A DNA stretch of 64,000 nucleotides from Comamonadaceae bacterium (GTDB lineage Bacteria; Pseudomonadota; Gammaproteobacteria; Burkholderiales; Burkholderiaceae_C). How positions within the stretch are numbered: position 1 is the first letter of the stretch; every line of letters starts with the position of its first letter. The notes under the pieces were generated by a model. That model worked only from the letters and a program-made list of their open reading frames with translations. It had not been told where the DNA came from and made no database searches. The position numbers and the translations under genes were made by a program. Shown piece after piece: positions 10,082 through 19,589 of this stretch. Where the stretch lies: positions 91,103-155,102 of the forward strand of contig JAJTEW010000010.1 in assembly GCA_021299875.1 (NCBI GenBank). The letters are read 5' to 3'.

Positions 10082-10693
10082 TCAGATCAATTCGACTTTG
10101 GCGCGGGGTGACAAGCCCGCTTTTTGTACCAAATTTTGCAGCAGCGCTTCGGGCTCGGTGCCCAGCGAGACGAGTTCGGTTTGCCAGTCGGCCATGAAGC
10201 CTTGCTCAACCACTTGGCCGATGAAGGCCATCAGGCCGTCGTAATAACCCAAACTGTTGAGTATGCCCACGGGTTTCTCGTGGTAGCCCAGCTGACGCCA
10301 GGTCCACACCTCAAAAAGCTCTTCAAACGTACCGATGCCACCGGGTAGGGCCAAAAAGGCGTCGGCCTTCTCAGCCATGAGGCGTTTGCGCTCGTGCATG
10401 GTGTCCACCACATGCAACTCGGTGCAACCGTGGTGGGCCCATTCTTTCTCGACCAGAGCAGCAGGAATGATGCCGACCACCGTGCCGCCAGCCGCCATGG
10501 TGGCTTCGGCCACCAGGCCCATCAGCCCGTTGCGCCCGCCGCCATAGACCAGTTGACCGCCATGCGCGCCGATCCAGGTGCCCACCTGCCGCGCGATTTG
10601 TGCAAACTCGGGTTGATTGCCGGGTTTGGAGCCGCAGTAGACGCAGACCGAAAAAGCGGGCCGGGCCGCTGGGATTGAAAGGGGGTGGTTCAT
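10082..10693 (-). CDS. LOG family protein (TIGR00730 Rossmann fold)
   Basis: This 203-residue protein carries the LOG signature, PGGIGTFEE, together with YGGGRNGLMG and the preceding MHERK arginine region. Members cleave cytokinin riboside 5'-monophosphate or related nucleotide 5'-monophosphates; in bacteria the physiological substrate is often unclear. I placed the start at MNHPLS (10693), 8 bases after the RDD gene stop, which suggests it is the last gene of the sigma factor operon, although its function need not be related. Confidence 0.88.
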   Translation of the reverse strand: MNHPLSIPAARPAFSVCVYCGSKPGNQPEFAQIARQVGTWIGAHGGQLVYGGGRNGLMGLVAEATMAAGGTVVGIIPAALVEKEWAHHGCTELHVVDTMHERKRLMAEKADAFLALPGGIGTFEELFEVWTWRQLGYHEKPVGILNSLGYYDGLMAFIGQVVEQGFMADWQTELVSLGTEPEALLQNLVQKAGLSPRAKVELI

Positions 10694-10700
10694 GGGCTGT

Positions 10701-11240
10701 TCAGAGGGCAGAAACCAAGCGGGTGCCCGCCCAAGCGTCGTGCCAGAACTGACGCTGAGGATGAAAGCGGCTGAGCCAGGCCCAGACCATGATCCAGACA
10801 AAGATCAGCAAGCCGATCGAGCCCGGTGGCAGGCCCAAGGGGATGGTCAGCAGCAAGGGTGGCAAAAACCACATCCAGCTCAACACGTAGCGCAGCAGGG
10901 CGCGGCTTTGGCTCAGGGGCAGGCCTTGCGCGCTGACGACTTTCACGTGCCAGGTTTTCATGGCCAGGGTCTGGCCCCGGTGCCAAAACCAAGTGAAGTA
11001 AATGCCCAGCACCAAAAACAGGAAGGCCTGCAGGCCGGGACGGTTGTCCAAGGCATGGCGGGTTTGGCTCAGGCTGCTGAACAGATAGCCTGCAATGAAC
11101 ACGACACCGAATAGCAGCATGCCTTCATACAACCAACAGGCCATGCGCCGCTTGAGTGAGGGAGCCTGAAGGGGGTGGCTAAGAGGCGGTGAGGGTGCCG
11201 TGGCGTCGGGCGTGGGGGTGGCAGGCTTGCGCAGGGTCAT
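10701..11240 (-). CDS. RDD family membrane protein
   Basis: The 179-residue protein has an N-terminal Pro/Ser-rich stretch (about residues 5-30) followed by SLKRRMACWLYEGMLL, the conserved Arg start of an RDD domain. Hydrophobic segments lie at about residues 38-60, 82-100 and 122-150. RDD proteins are small inner-membrane proteins of mostly unknown role, some linked to sodium tolerance. The start overlaps the stop of the DUF3106 gene by 4 bases (ATGA), which indicates translational coupling within the operon. Confidence 0.85.
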   Translation of the reverse strand: MTLRKPATPTPDATAPSPPLSHPLQAPSLKRRMACWLYEGMLLFGVVFIAGYLFSSLSQTRHALDNRPGLQAFLFLVLGIYFTWFWHRGQTLAMKTWHVKVVSAQGLPLSQSRALLRYVLSWMWFLPPLLLTIPLGLPPGSIGLLIFVWIMVWAWLSRFHPQRQFWHDAWAGTRLVSAL

Positions 11241-12007
11241 GAAGGCTTGAATTGGGCGTCAGCGGGTTGCGGCAGCAGGGTTTTGGGGTGGACCGGCTGG
11301 CGGGGCGCTATGGTTTGGAAAATGCGGTTGCCATCGGCCGGCAGAGGAGGGGGCTTCACCAGACGCTTGTTGGGTGGGGCTGTGCTGCGCGCACCGCTTT
11401 TCAGGGGGGGCTTGATGCCGGTGTTGAGTTGGTCTTTTTCAGCCTCTGACAATTGCTGATACGCCTCCCATTGCGCCCGTTTGTCTTCAATGGACAGGGA
11501 TTGGGTGGTGTTGAAATTAAAGCGCGCAAGGCTGCGTTGGCGTGGGCTGAGTGTGGCCCATTCCCGCATGCGCCCATGCAAGATCACTTGCTCAGGGTCG
11601 CTCAGCTGGTAAAAGCCTCGGGCCAAGATCAACCATTTTTGTTTTTGCTGGGGGGTCAACCCATCCCATTGGTCTTTCAGGGGCAGTAAGGCTTGTTTTT
11701 GTCTCTTGCTCAATGAGGCCCACGCACGAGACTCTTCTGCGGCTATCTCAGGCACTGCGCGCTGTTCGGTTGCCATTGAGGCATCTGTGCGCGGTGCTGT
11801 CGGTGTAGGGGGCGGCGCGTCCGCTGTGGCCGTTTCTGCCGCAGGGGCAGAGGCTGATGCGGGGGAGTTGGACGTGGGGCTTTGTGCCAGCGCGGGCAAG
11901 CCAGCGAACAACAAACCCCCTGCCACCCAGCCACACAGCATCAGCTGGGACCGTGATGAGGTCGGCTTTGTGGCAGCAACCAGCCGGTGCAAACCCAGAT
12001 CAATCAT
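11237..12007 (-). CDS. DUF3106 domain protein, secreted or periplasmic
   Basis: The 256-residue protein has a basic N-terminus, a hydrophobic segment at about residues 22-40 ending in LPALAQ, so a likely signal peptide, then a Ser/Pro/Ala/Thr-rich linker to about residue 85. The DUF3106 core follows at about 90-190 with repeated helices of the type LSPxQ (LTPQQKQKW, LSPRQRSLARF). The function is unknown. The start overlaps the end of the DUF3619 gene by 8 bases and the end overlaps the RDD gene by 4 bases. By order this could be the periplasmic arm of a sigma factor signalling operon, which is inference only. Confidence 0.85.
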   Translation of the reverse strand: MIDLGLHRLVAATKPTSSRSQLMLCGWVAGGLLFAGLPALAQSPTSNSPASASAPAAETATADAPPPTPTAPRTDASMATEQRAVPEIAAEESRAWASLSKRQKQALLPLKDQWDGLTPQQKQKWLILARGFYQLSDPEQVILHGRMREWATLSPRQRSLARFNFNTTQSLSIEDKRAQWEAYQQLSEAEKDQLNTGIKPPLKSGARSTAPPNKRLVKPPPLPADGNRIFQTIAPRQPVHPKTLLPQPADAQFKPS

Positions 12008-12440
12008 GTCGGTTGGGTTGGACCAGTTGGACTTTCAGAAATTGCAGAAAGCCCGGGTCGGTGTAGGCGTCGGGAGGCAGATCGTCCAGCAAAAGTGCAG
12101 AGTCAATGGAGGCGATGTCGGATTCTGTGAGTTCTTGCTGGATGACTTGCACCAAAACGAGGCCCATGACCAATGCCACCAAAGGCAAGGCGGAGGCAAG
12201 GATGCGCCACAGGCTCAAACCTTCATCACCAGGACCCGTCAGCGACCCATGGGCTTGAAGCGCTGTGCGATGACGCATCAGAAGAATGGGGGCGGGGCGA
12301 GATTCAAGAGCCCGGACACGCGCAATCCGCAAGCGCTCGCTGATGTCATGACCCATGGTTCGGGTGGCCAAGTCAAGTTGCTGGCTGAAATTGTGGCCCC
12401 AAAGGTCCATGTCGGCAGTGTGGGTGATGGGGTTTTTCAT
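12000..12440 (-). CDS. DUF3619 family single-pass membrane protein
   Basis: I assign the DUF3619 family by order and by sequence pattern. The 146-residue protein has a cytoplasmic-looking N-terminal part of about 80 residues with arginine-rich helices, one clear membrane segment (about residues 88-112, LASALPLVALVMGLVLV), and a short acidic C-terminal part rich in Asp and Leu. This layout is that of many anti-sigma factors. The ATG overlaps the sigma factor stop (ATGA), so the two are translationally coupled. An anti-sigma role is inferred from topology and position, not shown by any motif. Confidence 0.8.
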   Translation of the reverse strand: MKNPITHTADMDLWGHNFSQQLDLATRTMGHDISERLRIARVRALESRPAPILLMRHRTALQAHGSLTGPGDEGLSLWRILASALPLVALVMGLVLVQVIQQELTESDIASIDSALLLDDLPPDAYTDPGFLQFLKVQLVQPNRHD

Positions 12441-13075
12441 GGTTTCATGCCTTGGTCTGACAAGGTTGTACTCAGTGCCAAAATGGCGCGGGAGCAATGG
12501 GTTTTGACGCTGCCCTCAGAGCACCCCATCACTGCAGCGGTTTCAGACACATCCAGTTCCTCCCAATAACGCAGCAGGAAGGCTTCTCGTTGACGAGCAG
12601 GTAAATTCATGACGGCTTTTTCGATTTGCGCAACGGTTTGCATGCGTGAAACCAAGGACTCTGTGCTTTGCTGAGATGGTAAGTCGGTGTCCCCTGGCAG
12701 GACTTCAATAGACTCAAAGTGACCGGGACTTTCATCGTTTTCAAAGTCATCCCGGTTTGAAAACAGGGCGTTGCGCGTCTTTCGACGTCGGAACCAGTCC
12801 AAAACGGTGTTGGACAAAATCCTCTGAAACAACAGGGGGATCTCGGACAAAGGTTTGTCCGCATAGTTGGTGCACAACTTGATCATGCTGTCTTGGACAA
12901 TGTCCAAGGCAGCTTCTTCATCCCGGACGTGGTAATAGGCTCTTTTGAAAGCCTTTTTCTCCGCGCTTTTCAGAAAGTCAGACAGTTCTAGATCCGAGGC
13001 CAACTTGTTGAGCAGCGATGCTGTGTCCTGTGGTGAAGGGGCTTGAGGGTGCGGGTTGGAGCACTCCGAATGCAC
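12437..13075 (-). CDS. RNA polymerase sigma factor, sigma-70 (ECF-like) family
   Basis: The 212-residue protein has region 2 (KAFKRAYYHVRDEEAALDIV, then QDSMIKL and FQRILSNTVLDWFRRRK) and region 4 (LPARQREAFLLRYWEELDVS followed by TAAVMGCSEGSVKTH). The segment between them is longer and acidic. It belongs to a conserved Burkholderiales group found ahead of DUF3619 and DUF3106 genes. The start is uncertain: the open frame begins at 13075 and the conserved part at about residue 30. It is the first gene of a five-gene overlapping operon and is divergent from ilvI. Confidence 0.88.
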   Translation of the reverse strand: MHSECSNPHPQAPSPQDTASLLNKLASDLELSDFLKSAEKKAFKRAYYHVRDEEAALDIVQDSMIKLCTNYADKPLSEIPLLFQRILSNTVLDWFRRRKTRNALFSNRDDFENDESPGHFESIEVLPGDTDLPSQQSTESLVSRMQTVAQIEKAVMNLPARQREAFLLRYWEELDVSETAAVMGCSEGSVKTHCSRAILALSTTLSDQGMKP

Positions 13076-13303
13076 CTTGGATTATGGCACCGAGACGTGG
13101 GCCGTGAAACGGCAAGGTTCGTCTGTTCGGTAACAGTGCGATAATCTTGGGTTGCAATTGAAAAAACGCAAACGGATCACCGTCCGGCACTTTTACAGTT
13201 TGGTGCCCATGTCTGTGGTCTCAAGTCCCAAAGCCACTTCACAAGAGTCGCGCCCAGGGGCACCCAAGGTTTTTCGTTAGAGAAATTCACAAAGGTTGAA
13301 TAT
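13076..13303. promoter_or_regulatory. Divergent intergenic region, sigma operon / ilv operon
   Basis: These 228 bases must hold promoters in both directions. A short frame of 23 codons (13209-13280) precedes ilvI but lacks a ribosome binding site and is not rich in branched-chain codons, so I do not call it a leader peptide. No hairpin with a T run is visible, so I see no attenuator in front of ilvI, unlike leuA. Confidence 0.4.
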
Positions 13304-15076
13304 ATGGAAATCAATAAAGCCGAAATGGCATCCGCTGCGTCCGTCGCTTCTTCGGGTCAAGAATTGCGTGGGGCCGAAATTCTGGTCAAAGCGCTGCAGG
13401 CCGAAAACGTCGAGTTTGTCTGGGGTTACCCCGGTGGGGCTGTGCTCCACATCTACGACGCTTTTTACAAACAAGAAACCATTCAGCACGTGTTGGTGCG
13501 CCACGAACAAGCCGCGGTGCACGCGGCCGATGGCTACGCCCGTGCCACGGGTGAGGTGGGCGTGGCCTTGGTCACTTCAGGCCCTGGCCTGACCAATGCT
13601 GTGACCGGCATCGCTACGGCCTACATGGACAGCATCCCCATGGTCATCATCAGCGGGCAGGTGCCCACTGCGGCCATTGGCCTCGATGCCTTCCAGGAAT
13701 GCGACACCGTGGGCATCACCCGCCCCATCGTCAAGCACAACTTCTTGGTGAAAGATGCCAAGGACATGGCCGAGGTCATGAAAAAAGCGTTCCACATTGC
13801 CCGCACCGGCCGCCCAGGCCCGGTGGTGGTGGACGTGCCCAAGGACGTGTCTTTTAACAAAACCCTGTACACCGGCTACCCCGACAAGGTCGAGATGCGC
13901 TCTTACAACCCGGTGCGCAAGGGCCACGGCGGCCAGATCCGCAAGGCCATGCAGCTGTTGATGTCGGCCAAGCGCCCCTACATTTACACAGGCGGCGGTG
14001 TGTTGCTGAGCAACGCTAGCCCCGAGTTGCGCGCGCTGGTGGACATGCTGAACTTTCCGGTCACCAACACCTTGATGGGTTTGGGCGCTTTTCCGGCCAA
14101 TGACCGCCGCTTCCTGGGCATGCTGGGCATGCACGGCACGCTGGAAGCCAACAACGCCATGCAAAACTGCGATGTTTTGTTGGCCGTGGGCGCCCGCTTT
14201 GACGACCGCGTCATTGGCAACCCCAAGCATTTTGCGCAAAACGAGCGCAAGATCATCCACATCGACATTGACCCTTCGAGCATCTCCAAACGCGTCAAGG
14301 TGGATGTGCCGATCGTGGGCGATGTCAAAGACGTGTTGATCGAGCTGATGGGCATGATCCGCGAGTCGGGTTTGAAGCCCGACAATCAGGCGCTGGCACA
14401 GTGGTGGGAAACGGTCGAAGGCTGGCGCAGCCGCGATTGCATGAAGTACGACAGCAACAACAGCGTGGTCATCAAGCCGCAAAAGGTCATCGAGACCTTG
14501 TGGGACATGACCAAAGACGCCGACGCTTACATCACCTCCGATGTGGGCCAGCACCAGATGTGGGCTGCCCAGTACTACAAGTTCAACGAGCCGCGCCGCT
14601 GGATCAACTCTGGCGGTCTGGGCACCATGGGGGTGGGCATTCCTTACGCCATGGGCATCAAGCTGGCCAAGCCCGACAGCGAGGTTTATTGCGTGACGGG
14701 TGAAGGCTCGGTGCAAATGTGCATTCAGGAACTCTCGACCTGCCTGCAATACAACACGCCCATCAAAGTCGTGGCCCTGAACAATGGTTACTTGGGCATG
14801 GTGCGACAGTGGCAAGAGATTGATTACTCCGGTCGTTACAGCCACAGCTACATGGATGCTTTGCCCGACTTCGTGAAGCTGGCCGAGGCCTATGGCCACG
14901 TCGGCATCTTGGTGGAAAAGCCAGAGGATGTGGAGCCTGCTTTGCGCGAAGCACGCAGGCTCAAGGACCGCACGGTTTTTCTGGATATCCGTACGGACCC
15001 GACTGAAAACGTGTTCCCCATGGTTCAGGCTGGCAAAGGCATCACCGAGATGCTGATGGGCTCTGAAGATCTTTAA
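13304..15076 (+). CDS. ilvI: Acetolactate synthase large (catalytic) subunit
   Basis: This enzyme condenses two pyruvates, or pyruvate and 2-oxobutyrate, in the first common step of valine, leucine and isoleucine synthesis. The 590-residue protein has the N-terminal thiamine-diphosphate domain with the catalytic glutamate in RHEQAAVHAADGYARATG, the central FAD/Rossmann domain, and the C-terminal ThDP-Mg motif GEGSVQM through NNGYLGMVRQW. The first ~20 residues are an extension before the conserved GAEILVKALQ. It heads ilvI-ilvH-ilvC. The symbol ilvB is used equally for such genes in this group. Confidence 0.96.
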   Translation: MEINKAEMASAASVASSGQELRGAEILVKALQAENVEFVWGYPGGAVLHIYDAFYKQETIQHVLVRHEQAAVHAADGYARATGEVGVALVTSGPGLTNAVTGIATAYMDSIPMVIISGQVPTAAIGLDAFQECDTVGITRPIVKHNFLVKDAKDMAEVMKKAFHIARTGRPGPVVVDVPKDVSFNKTLYTGYPDKVEMRSYNPVRKGHGGQIRKAMQLLMSAKRPYIYTGGGVLLSNASPELRALVDMLNFPVTNTLMGLGAFPANDRRFLGMLGMHGTLEANNAMQNCDVLLAVGARFDDRVIGNPKHFAQNERKIIHIDIDPSSISKRVKVDVPIVGDVKDVLIELMGMIRESGLKPDNQALAQWWETVEGWRSRDCMKYDSNNSVVIKPQKVIETLWDMTKDADAYITSDVGQHQMWAAQYYKFNEPRRWINSGGLGTMGVGIPYAMGIKLAKPDSEVYCVTGEGSVQMCIQELSTCLQYNTPIKVVALNNGYLGMVRQWQEIDYSGRYSHSYMDALPDFVKLAEAYGHVGILVEKPEDVEPALREARRLKDRTVFLDIRTDPTENVFPMVQAGKGITEMLMGSEDL

Positions 15077-15209
15077 TTCATCACACTGGACGAATCTATT
15101 GCCCGCCAAGCCTGCGCATTACCGTGCACAGGGGAGGGCGGCGAAAAACGGCAGTTTTCTGCACCCCAACTTTTCTGGTTGCATGCCGTCGCAAAAAGAG
15201 GAATCACAC

Positions 15210-15701
15210 ATGAAACACATCATTGCTGTATTGATTGAAAACGAAGCGGGCGCCTTGTCCCGCGTGGTGGGGCTGTTTTCGGCCCGTGGCTACAACATCG
15301 AGTCCTTGACTGTGGCCCCAACCGAAGACCCCAGCTTGTCGCGCATGACCATCCAGACCACCGGTTCGGATGACGTGATCGAACAGATCACCAAGCACCT
15401 GAACCGCCTGATCGAGGTGGTCAAGGTGGTCGACCTGACCGAAGGCGCTTACACCGAACGCGAGCTGATGCTCGTCAAAGTGCGTGCCGTGGGCAAGGAA
15501 CGCGAAGAAATGAAACGCATGGCCGACATCTTCCGTGGCCGTGTGATTGATGTCACCGACAAGAGCTACACGATCGAGCTCACCGGTGACCAATCGAAGA
15601 ACGACGCCTTTTTGGAGGCGATCGACCGCAGTGCCATCTTGGAGACCGTGCGCACCGGCGCTTGCGGTATCGGGCGCGGCGAGCGCATCTTGCGCGTCTA
15701 A
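15210..15701 (+). CDS. ilvH: Acetolactate synthase small (regulatory) subunit
   Basis: IlvH binds valine and confers feedback inhibition on the catalytic subunit. The 163-residue protein starts with the ACT domain (MKHIIAVLIENEAGALSRV, then GLFSARGYNIESL) and has the usual C-terminal half ending GIGRGERILRV. The start at 15210 follows AGAGGA; an upstream in-frame ATG (15099) would add an unconserved 37-residue tail and is rejected. It lies 133 bases after ilvI and 40 bases before ilvC. Confidence 0.96.
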   Translation: MKHIIAVLIENEAGALSRVVGLFSARGYNIESLTVAPTEDPSLSRMTIQTTGSDDVIEQITKHLNRLIEVVKVVDLTEGAYTERELMLVKVRAVGKEREEMKRMADIFRGRVIDVTDKSYTIELTGDQSKNDAFLEAIDRSAILETVRTGACGIGRGERILRV

Positions 15702-15714
15702 ACTCAACCTTTGA

Positions 15715-16758
<1,044 letters not shown>

Positions 16759-16780
16759 TTTGCGGCTTGGGCAAAATTGG

Positions 16781-16805
16781 AAAAGGCCACTGCGGTGGCC
16801 TTTTT
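16781..16805 (+). terminator. Intrinsic terminator of the ilvIHC operon
   Basis: A 10-base-pair stem (16781-16790 with 16795-16804) around the loop TGCG runs into a T tract. It separates ilvC from pssA. Confidence 0.85.
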
Positions 16806-16875
16806 CTTGGGCGCTCGGTCTGCCTTAAACTTGACTGACAGGGATGGCGCCAACAAACTGAAACAGGAATGGACG

Positions 16876-17697
16876 ATGAGTAAAACCAACGCAAACGAAG
16901 TCGCAGAAGACCCTGAGGTTCTGGCGCCTGTGCGCAAGCCCTCGAAGGGCATCTACATGCTGCCCAACATGATCACTTTGGCGGCGCTTTTTGCGGGGTT
17001 TTATGCCATCGTTATGGCCATCAATGGCCGCTTTGACTTGGCGACGGTGGGCATCTTCAGCGCCATGGTGCTGGACAGCCTGGACGGGCGTGTGGCCCGC
17101 ATGACCAACACCCAAAGCGCGTTTGGTGAGCAAATGGATTCGTTGTCTGACATGGTGTCTTTTGGCGCAGCGCCCGCCTTGATTGCCTATGTCTGGACCT
17201 TGAAGGAGTTGGGTCGTTGGGGCTGGATCGCCGCCTTCGTCTATTGCGCTTGTGCAGCCTTGCGCTTGGCCCGTTTCAACGTCAACACGGCTGTGGTGGA
17301 CAAGCGCTACTTTCAGGGGCTGCCTTCGCCCGCAGCCGCGGCCCTGGTGATGGGGTTTGTGTGGATCATGTTCGACAACGCCGTCCCGGCGAAAGCCGTG
17401 TCCTGGGGCATGTTTGCCGTGTGCCTGTTTGCGGGTTTGACCATGGTGACCAATGTGCCGTTTTACAGCTTCAAGGACATGCACATGAAAAAGAGCGTGC
17501 CTTTTGCCACGCTGGTGCTGGTGGCGTTGGGCATCGCGGTGGTCAACATCGATCCGCCCATTGTGCTGTTTGCCTTGTTTGTGGTCTATGGTTTGAGCGG
17601 TTATGTGATCTATGTTTGGCGAAAGGCCAAGGGCCAGCCCACCAGCATGATCAGCACCTCCACCGATGAGCCCGACGAACGCGGTTTGCACCAGTGA
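16876..17697 (+). CDS. pssA: CDP-diacylglycerol-serine O-phosphatidyltransferase
   Basis: PssA makes phosphatidylserine, the precursor of phosphatidylethanolamine, at the inner membrane. The 273-residue protein has the CDP-alcohol phosphatidyltransferase signature D-x2-D-G-x2-A-R-x8-G-x3-D-x3-D (DSLDGRVARM, then GEQMDSLSD) near residue 70 and several membrane segments. The start at 16876 follows AGGAATGG; the open frame upstream overlaps the terminator and is not used. Placement between ilvC and leuA is common in related genomes and is not a functional link. Confidence 0.94.
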   Translation: MSKTNANEVAEDPEVLAPVRKPSKGIYMLPNMITLAALFAGFYAIVMAINGRFDLATVGIFSAMVLDSLDGRVARMTNTQSAFGEQMDSLSDMVSFGAAPALIAYVWTLKELGRWGWIAAFVYCACAALRLARFNVNTAVVDKRYFQGLPSPAAAALVMGFVWIMFDNAVPAKAVSWGMFAVCLFAGLTMVTNVPFYSFKDMHMKKSVPFATLVLVALGIAVVNIDPPIVLFALFVVYGLSGYVIYVWRKAKGQPTSMISTSTDEPDERGLHQ

Positions 17698-17745
17698 TGT
17701 CCGGTGCACGACAAGGCCTGACTTGAACTGTGCTAAAGTGGTTCT

Positions 17746-17799
17746 ATGAAATTTAATTTGTCTGCACTACTGCTAGCGCCCCACGGGCGGGATGTGTAG
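17746..17799 (+). CDS. leuA leader peptide (17 residues, attenuator)
   Basis: A very short open frame reads MKFNLSALLLAPHGRDV and ends with TAG. It has four leucine codons, three of them in a row as CTA CTG CTA (17767-17775); CTA is a rare codon in this GC-rich genome. A weak Shine-Dalgarno-like AAAGTGG lies just upstream. It is followed by a terminator hairpin and then leuA. The arrangement is that of a transcription attenuation leader controlled by charged leucyl-tRNA. The peptide itself need have no function after translation. Confidence 0.8.
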   Translation: MKFNLSALLLAPHGRDV

Positions 17800-17858
17800 C
17801 GCACGCAAACATTGTCCCCAAAGGCCCGTATGCCAACCGCATCGGGCCTTTTGCGTTT
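17783..17858 (+). promoter_or_regulatory. Leucine-responsive transcription attenuator of leuA
   Basis: The terminator is a stem made of 17821-17834 and 17839-17850 (AAGGCCCG paired with CGGGCCTT, extended by ATGC/GCAT) followed by a T-rich stretch. The antiterminator is formed by ACGGGC (17783-17788), inside the leader peptide just after the Leu codons, pairing exactly with GCCCGT (17824-17829) in the 5' arm of the terminator. A ribosome stalled on the CTA CTG CTA codons would leave ACGGGC free and block the terminator; a ribosome running to the stop codon would cover it. The pairing is seen in sequence; the regulation is inferred. Confidence 0.78.
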
Positions 17859-17894
17859 TTGCTTGGACTTGCGGTTTTTTGACCAGGAGTGAAC

Positions 17895-19433
17895 ATGACT
17901 GACAAACTGATTATTTTCGACACCACCTTGCGCGATGGCGAGCAGTCGCCTGGTGCCTCCATGACCCGTGACGAGAAGCTGCGCATTGCCCGCCAACTGG
18001 AGCGTCTGCGCGTGGACGTGATCGAAGCCGGTTTTGCCGCCAGTTCCAATGGGGATTTTGAGGCCGTCAAAAGCATCGCCGACGCGATCAAAGACTCCAC
18101 CATTTGCTCTTTGTCCCGCGCCAATGACCGCGACATCTCGCGTGCGGCTGAAGCCCTGAAAGGCGCCAACAGTGGCCGCATTCACACCTTCATTGCCACG
18201 TCGCCCCTGCACATGGAAAAAAAGCTGCGCATGACGCCCGACCAGGTGTTTGAGCAGGCCAAGCAGTCGGTGCGCTTTGCCCGCAATTTGGTGGGCGATG
18301 TCGAGTTCAGCCCGGAAGACGGTTACCGCAGCGAGATGGACTTTTTGTGCCGAGTTCTGGAGGCTGTGATCGCTGAAGGCGCCACCACCATCAATGTGCC
18401 CGACACCGTGGGATATGCCGTGCCCGAGTTGTATGGCGAGTTCATCCGCACCTTGCGCGAGCGCATCCCCAACTCAGACAAAGCGATTTGGTCTGTGCAT
18501 TGCCACAACGACCTGGGCATGGCGGTGGCCAACTCCCTGGCAGGTGTGAAGATCGGCGGGGCCCGTCAGGTCGAGTGCACCATCAACGGTTTGGGCGAGC
18601 GTGCGGGCAATTGTTCGCTCGAAGAAGTGGTCATGGCCGTCAAAACGCGCCGTGACTACTTCGGTCTCGACATCGGCATTGACACCAGCCACATCGTGGC
18701 CGCCAGCCGCATGGTCAGCCAGACCACCGGTTTTGTGGTGCAGCCCAACAAGGCGGTGGTTGGAGCCAATGCCTTTGCCCATGCCTCCGGCATTCACCAA
18801 GATGGCGTGCTCAAAGCGCGTGACACTTACGAAATCATGCGTGCCGAAGACGTGGGCTGGACCACCAACAAGATCGTGCTGGGCAAACTCAGCGGCCGCA
18901 ATGCTTTCAAGCAGCGCTTGCAGGACCTGGGCGTCACGCTCGACAGCGAGACTGAAATCAACAACGCTTTTGCCAAGTTCAAGGAATTGGCCGACCGCAA
19001 GAGCGAGATCTTTGACGAAGACATCCTGGCCTTGGTCAGCGACGAAAGCGTGACGGCGGAAAAAGAGCAATACGGCTTTGTCTCCATGTCGCAACACAGT
19101 GAGACCGGGGAACGGCCTCACGCTTCGGTGGTGTTCACCATCGAGGGCAAAGAGGTGCGCAGCGAATCCGATGGCAATGGACCTGTAGACGCCTCACTCA
19201 AAGCGATTGAGTCGCAGATCAAGAGTGGCGCTGAAATGGTGCTCTATTCGGTCAATGCCATCAGCGGTTCAACAGAAAGCCAAGGGGAAGTGACGGTTCG
19301 CCTGCAAAACAGTGGCCGGGTGGTCAATGGCGTGGGCTCCGACCCGGACATTGTGGTGGCCTCTGCCAAGGCCTATTTGAGCGCCTTGAATAAATTGCAG
19401 AGCAAGGCCGATCGGGTTGCAGCACAAGGCTAA
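17895..19433 (+). CDS. leuA: 2-isopropylmalate synthase
   Basis: LeuA condenses 2-oxoisovalerate with acetyl-CoA, the first committed step of leucine synthesis. The 512-residue protein has the catalytic TIM barrel ([16 protein letters not shown]; metal ligands in [16 protein letters not shown]) and the C-terminal allosteric domain for leucine feedback. The start at 17895 follows AGGAG with 5-base spacing; GTG two codons upstream is less likely. Expression should be set by the attenuator in front of it. A terminator follows, so leuA is the last gene of this block; leuBCD are not in the window. Confidence 0.96.
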   Translation: MTDKLIIFDTTLRDGEQSPGASMTRDEKLRIARQLERLRVDVIEAGFAASSNGDFEAVKSIADAIKDSTICSLSRANDRDISRAAEALKGANSGRIHTFIATSPLHMEKKLRMTPDQVFEQAKQSVRFARNLVGDVEFSPEDGYRSEMDFLCRVLEAVIAEGATTINVPDTVGYAVPELYGEFIRTLRERIPNSDKAIWSVHCHNDLGMAVANSLAGVKIGGARQVECTINGLGERAGNCSLEEVVMAVKTRRDYFGLDIGIDTSHIVAASRMVSQTTGFVVQPNKAVVGANAFAHASGIHQDGVLKARDTYEIMRAEDVGWTTNKIVLGKLSGRNAFKQRLQDLGVTLDSETEINNAFAKFKELADRKSEIFDEDILALVSDESVTAEKEQYGFVSMSQHSETGERPHASVVFTIEGKEVRSESDGNGPVDASLKAIESQIKSGAEMVLYSVNAISGSTESQGEVTVRLQNSGRVVNGVGSDPDIVVASAKAYLSALNKLQSKADRVAAQG

Positions 19434-19466
19434 TTGGATACTTTAAAAGTATCATTTGGCTTGAAT

Positions 19467-19503
19467 AAAGTCACGCAAGTTATTGTTCTTGCGTGACTTT
19501 TTT
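19467..19503 (+). terminator. Intrinsic terminator after leuA
   Basis: A 13-base-pair perfect stem (19467-19479 with 19488-19500) with an 8-base loop, followed by T residues, lies 34 bases after the leuA stop. Confidence 0.9.
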
Positions 19504-19589
19504 ATTTGTATACACTACAGGGCTTGATCAGCACAACGACCACACAGGATGCGCCATTGAACCCCGCTCTCCTATCCAATTTGCCAAGA

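Noticed and set aside
13209..13280. Short frame of 23 codons upstream of ilvI as a leader peptide
   Set aside because: No ribosome binding site, no run of branched-chain codons, and no terminator hairpin after it.
13577..15109. Minus-strand open frame of 510 codons opposite ilvI
   Set aside because: Antisense shadow; ilvI motifs are fully accounted for on the plus strand. Frames opposite pccB, pccA, uvrB and iscS were rejected for the same reason.
15099..15209. Longer N-terminus for ilvH
   Set aside because: The 37 extra residues are unlike any ACT-domain protein, and the inner ATG at 15210 has a ribosome binding site.
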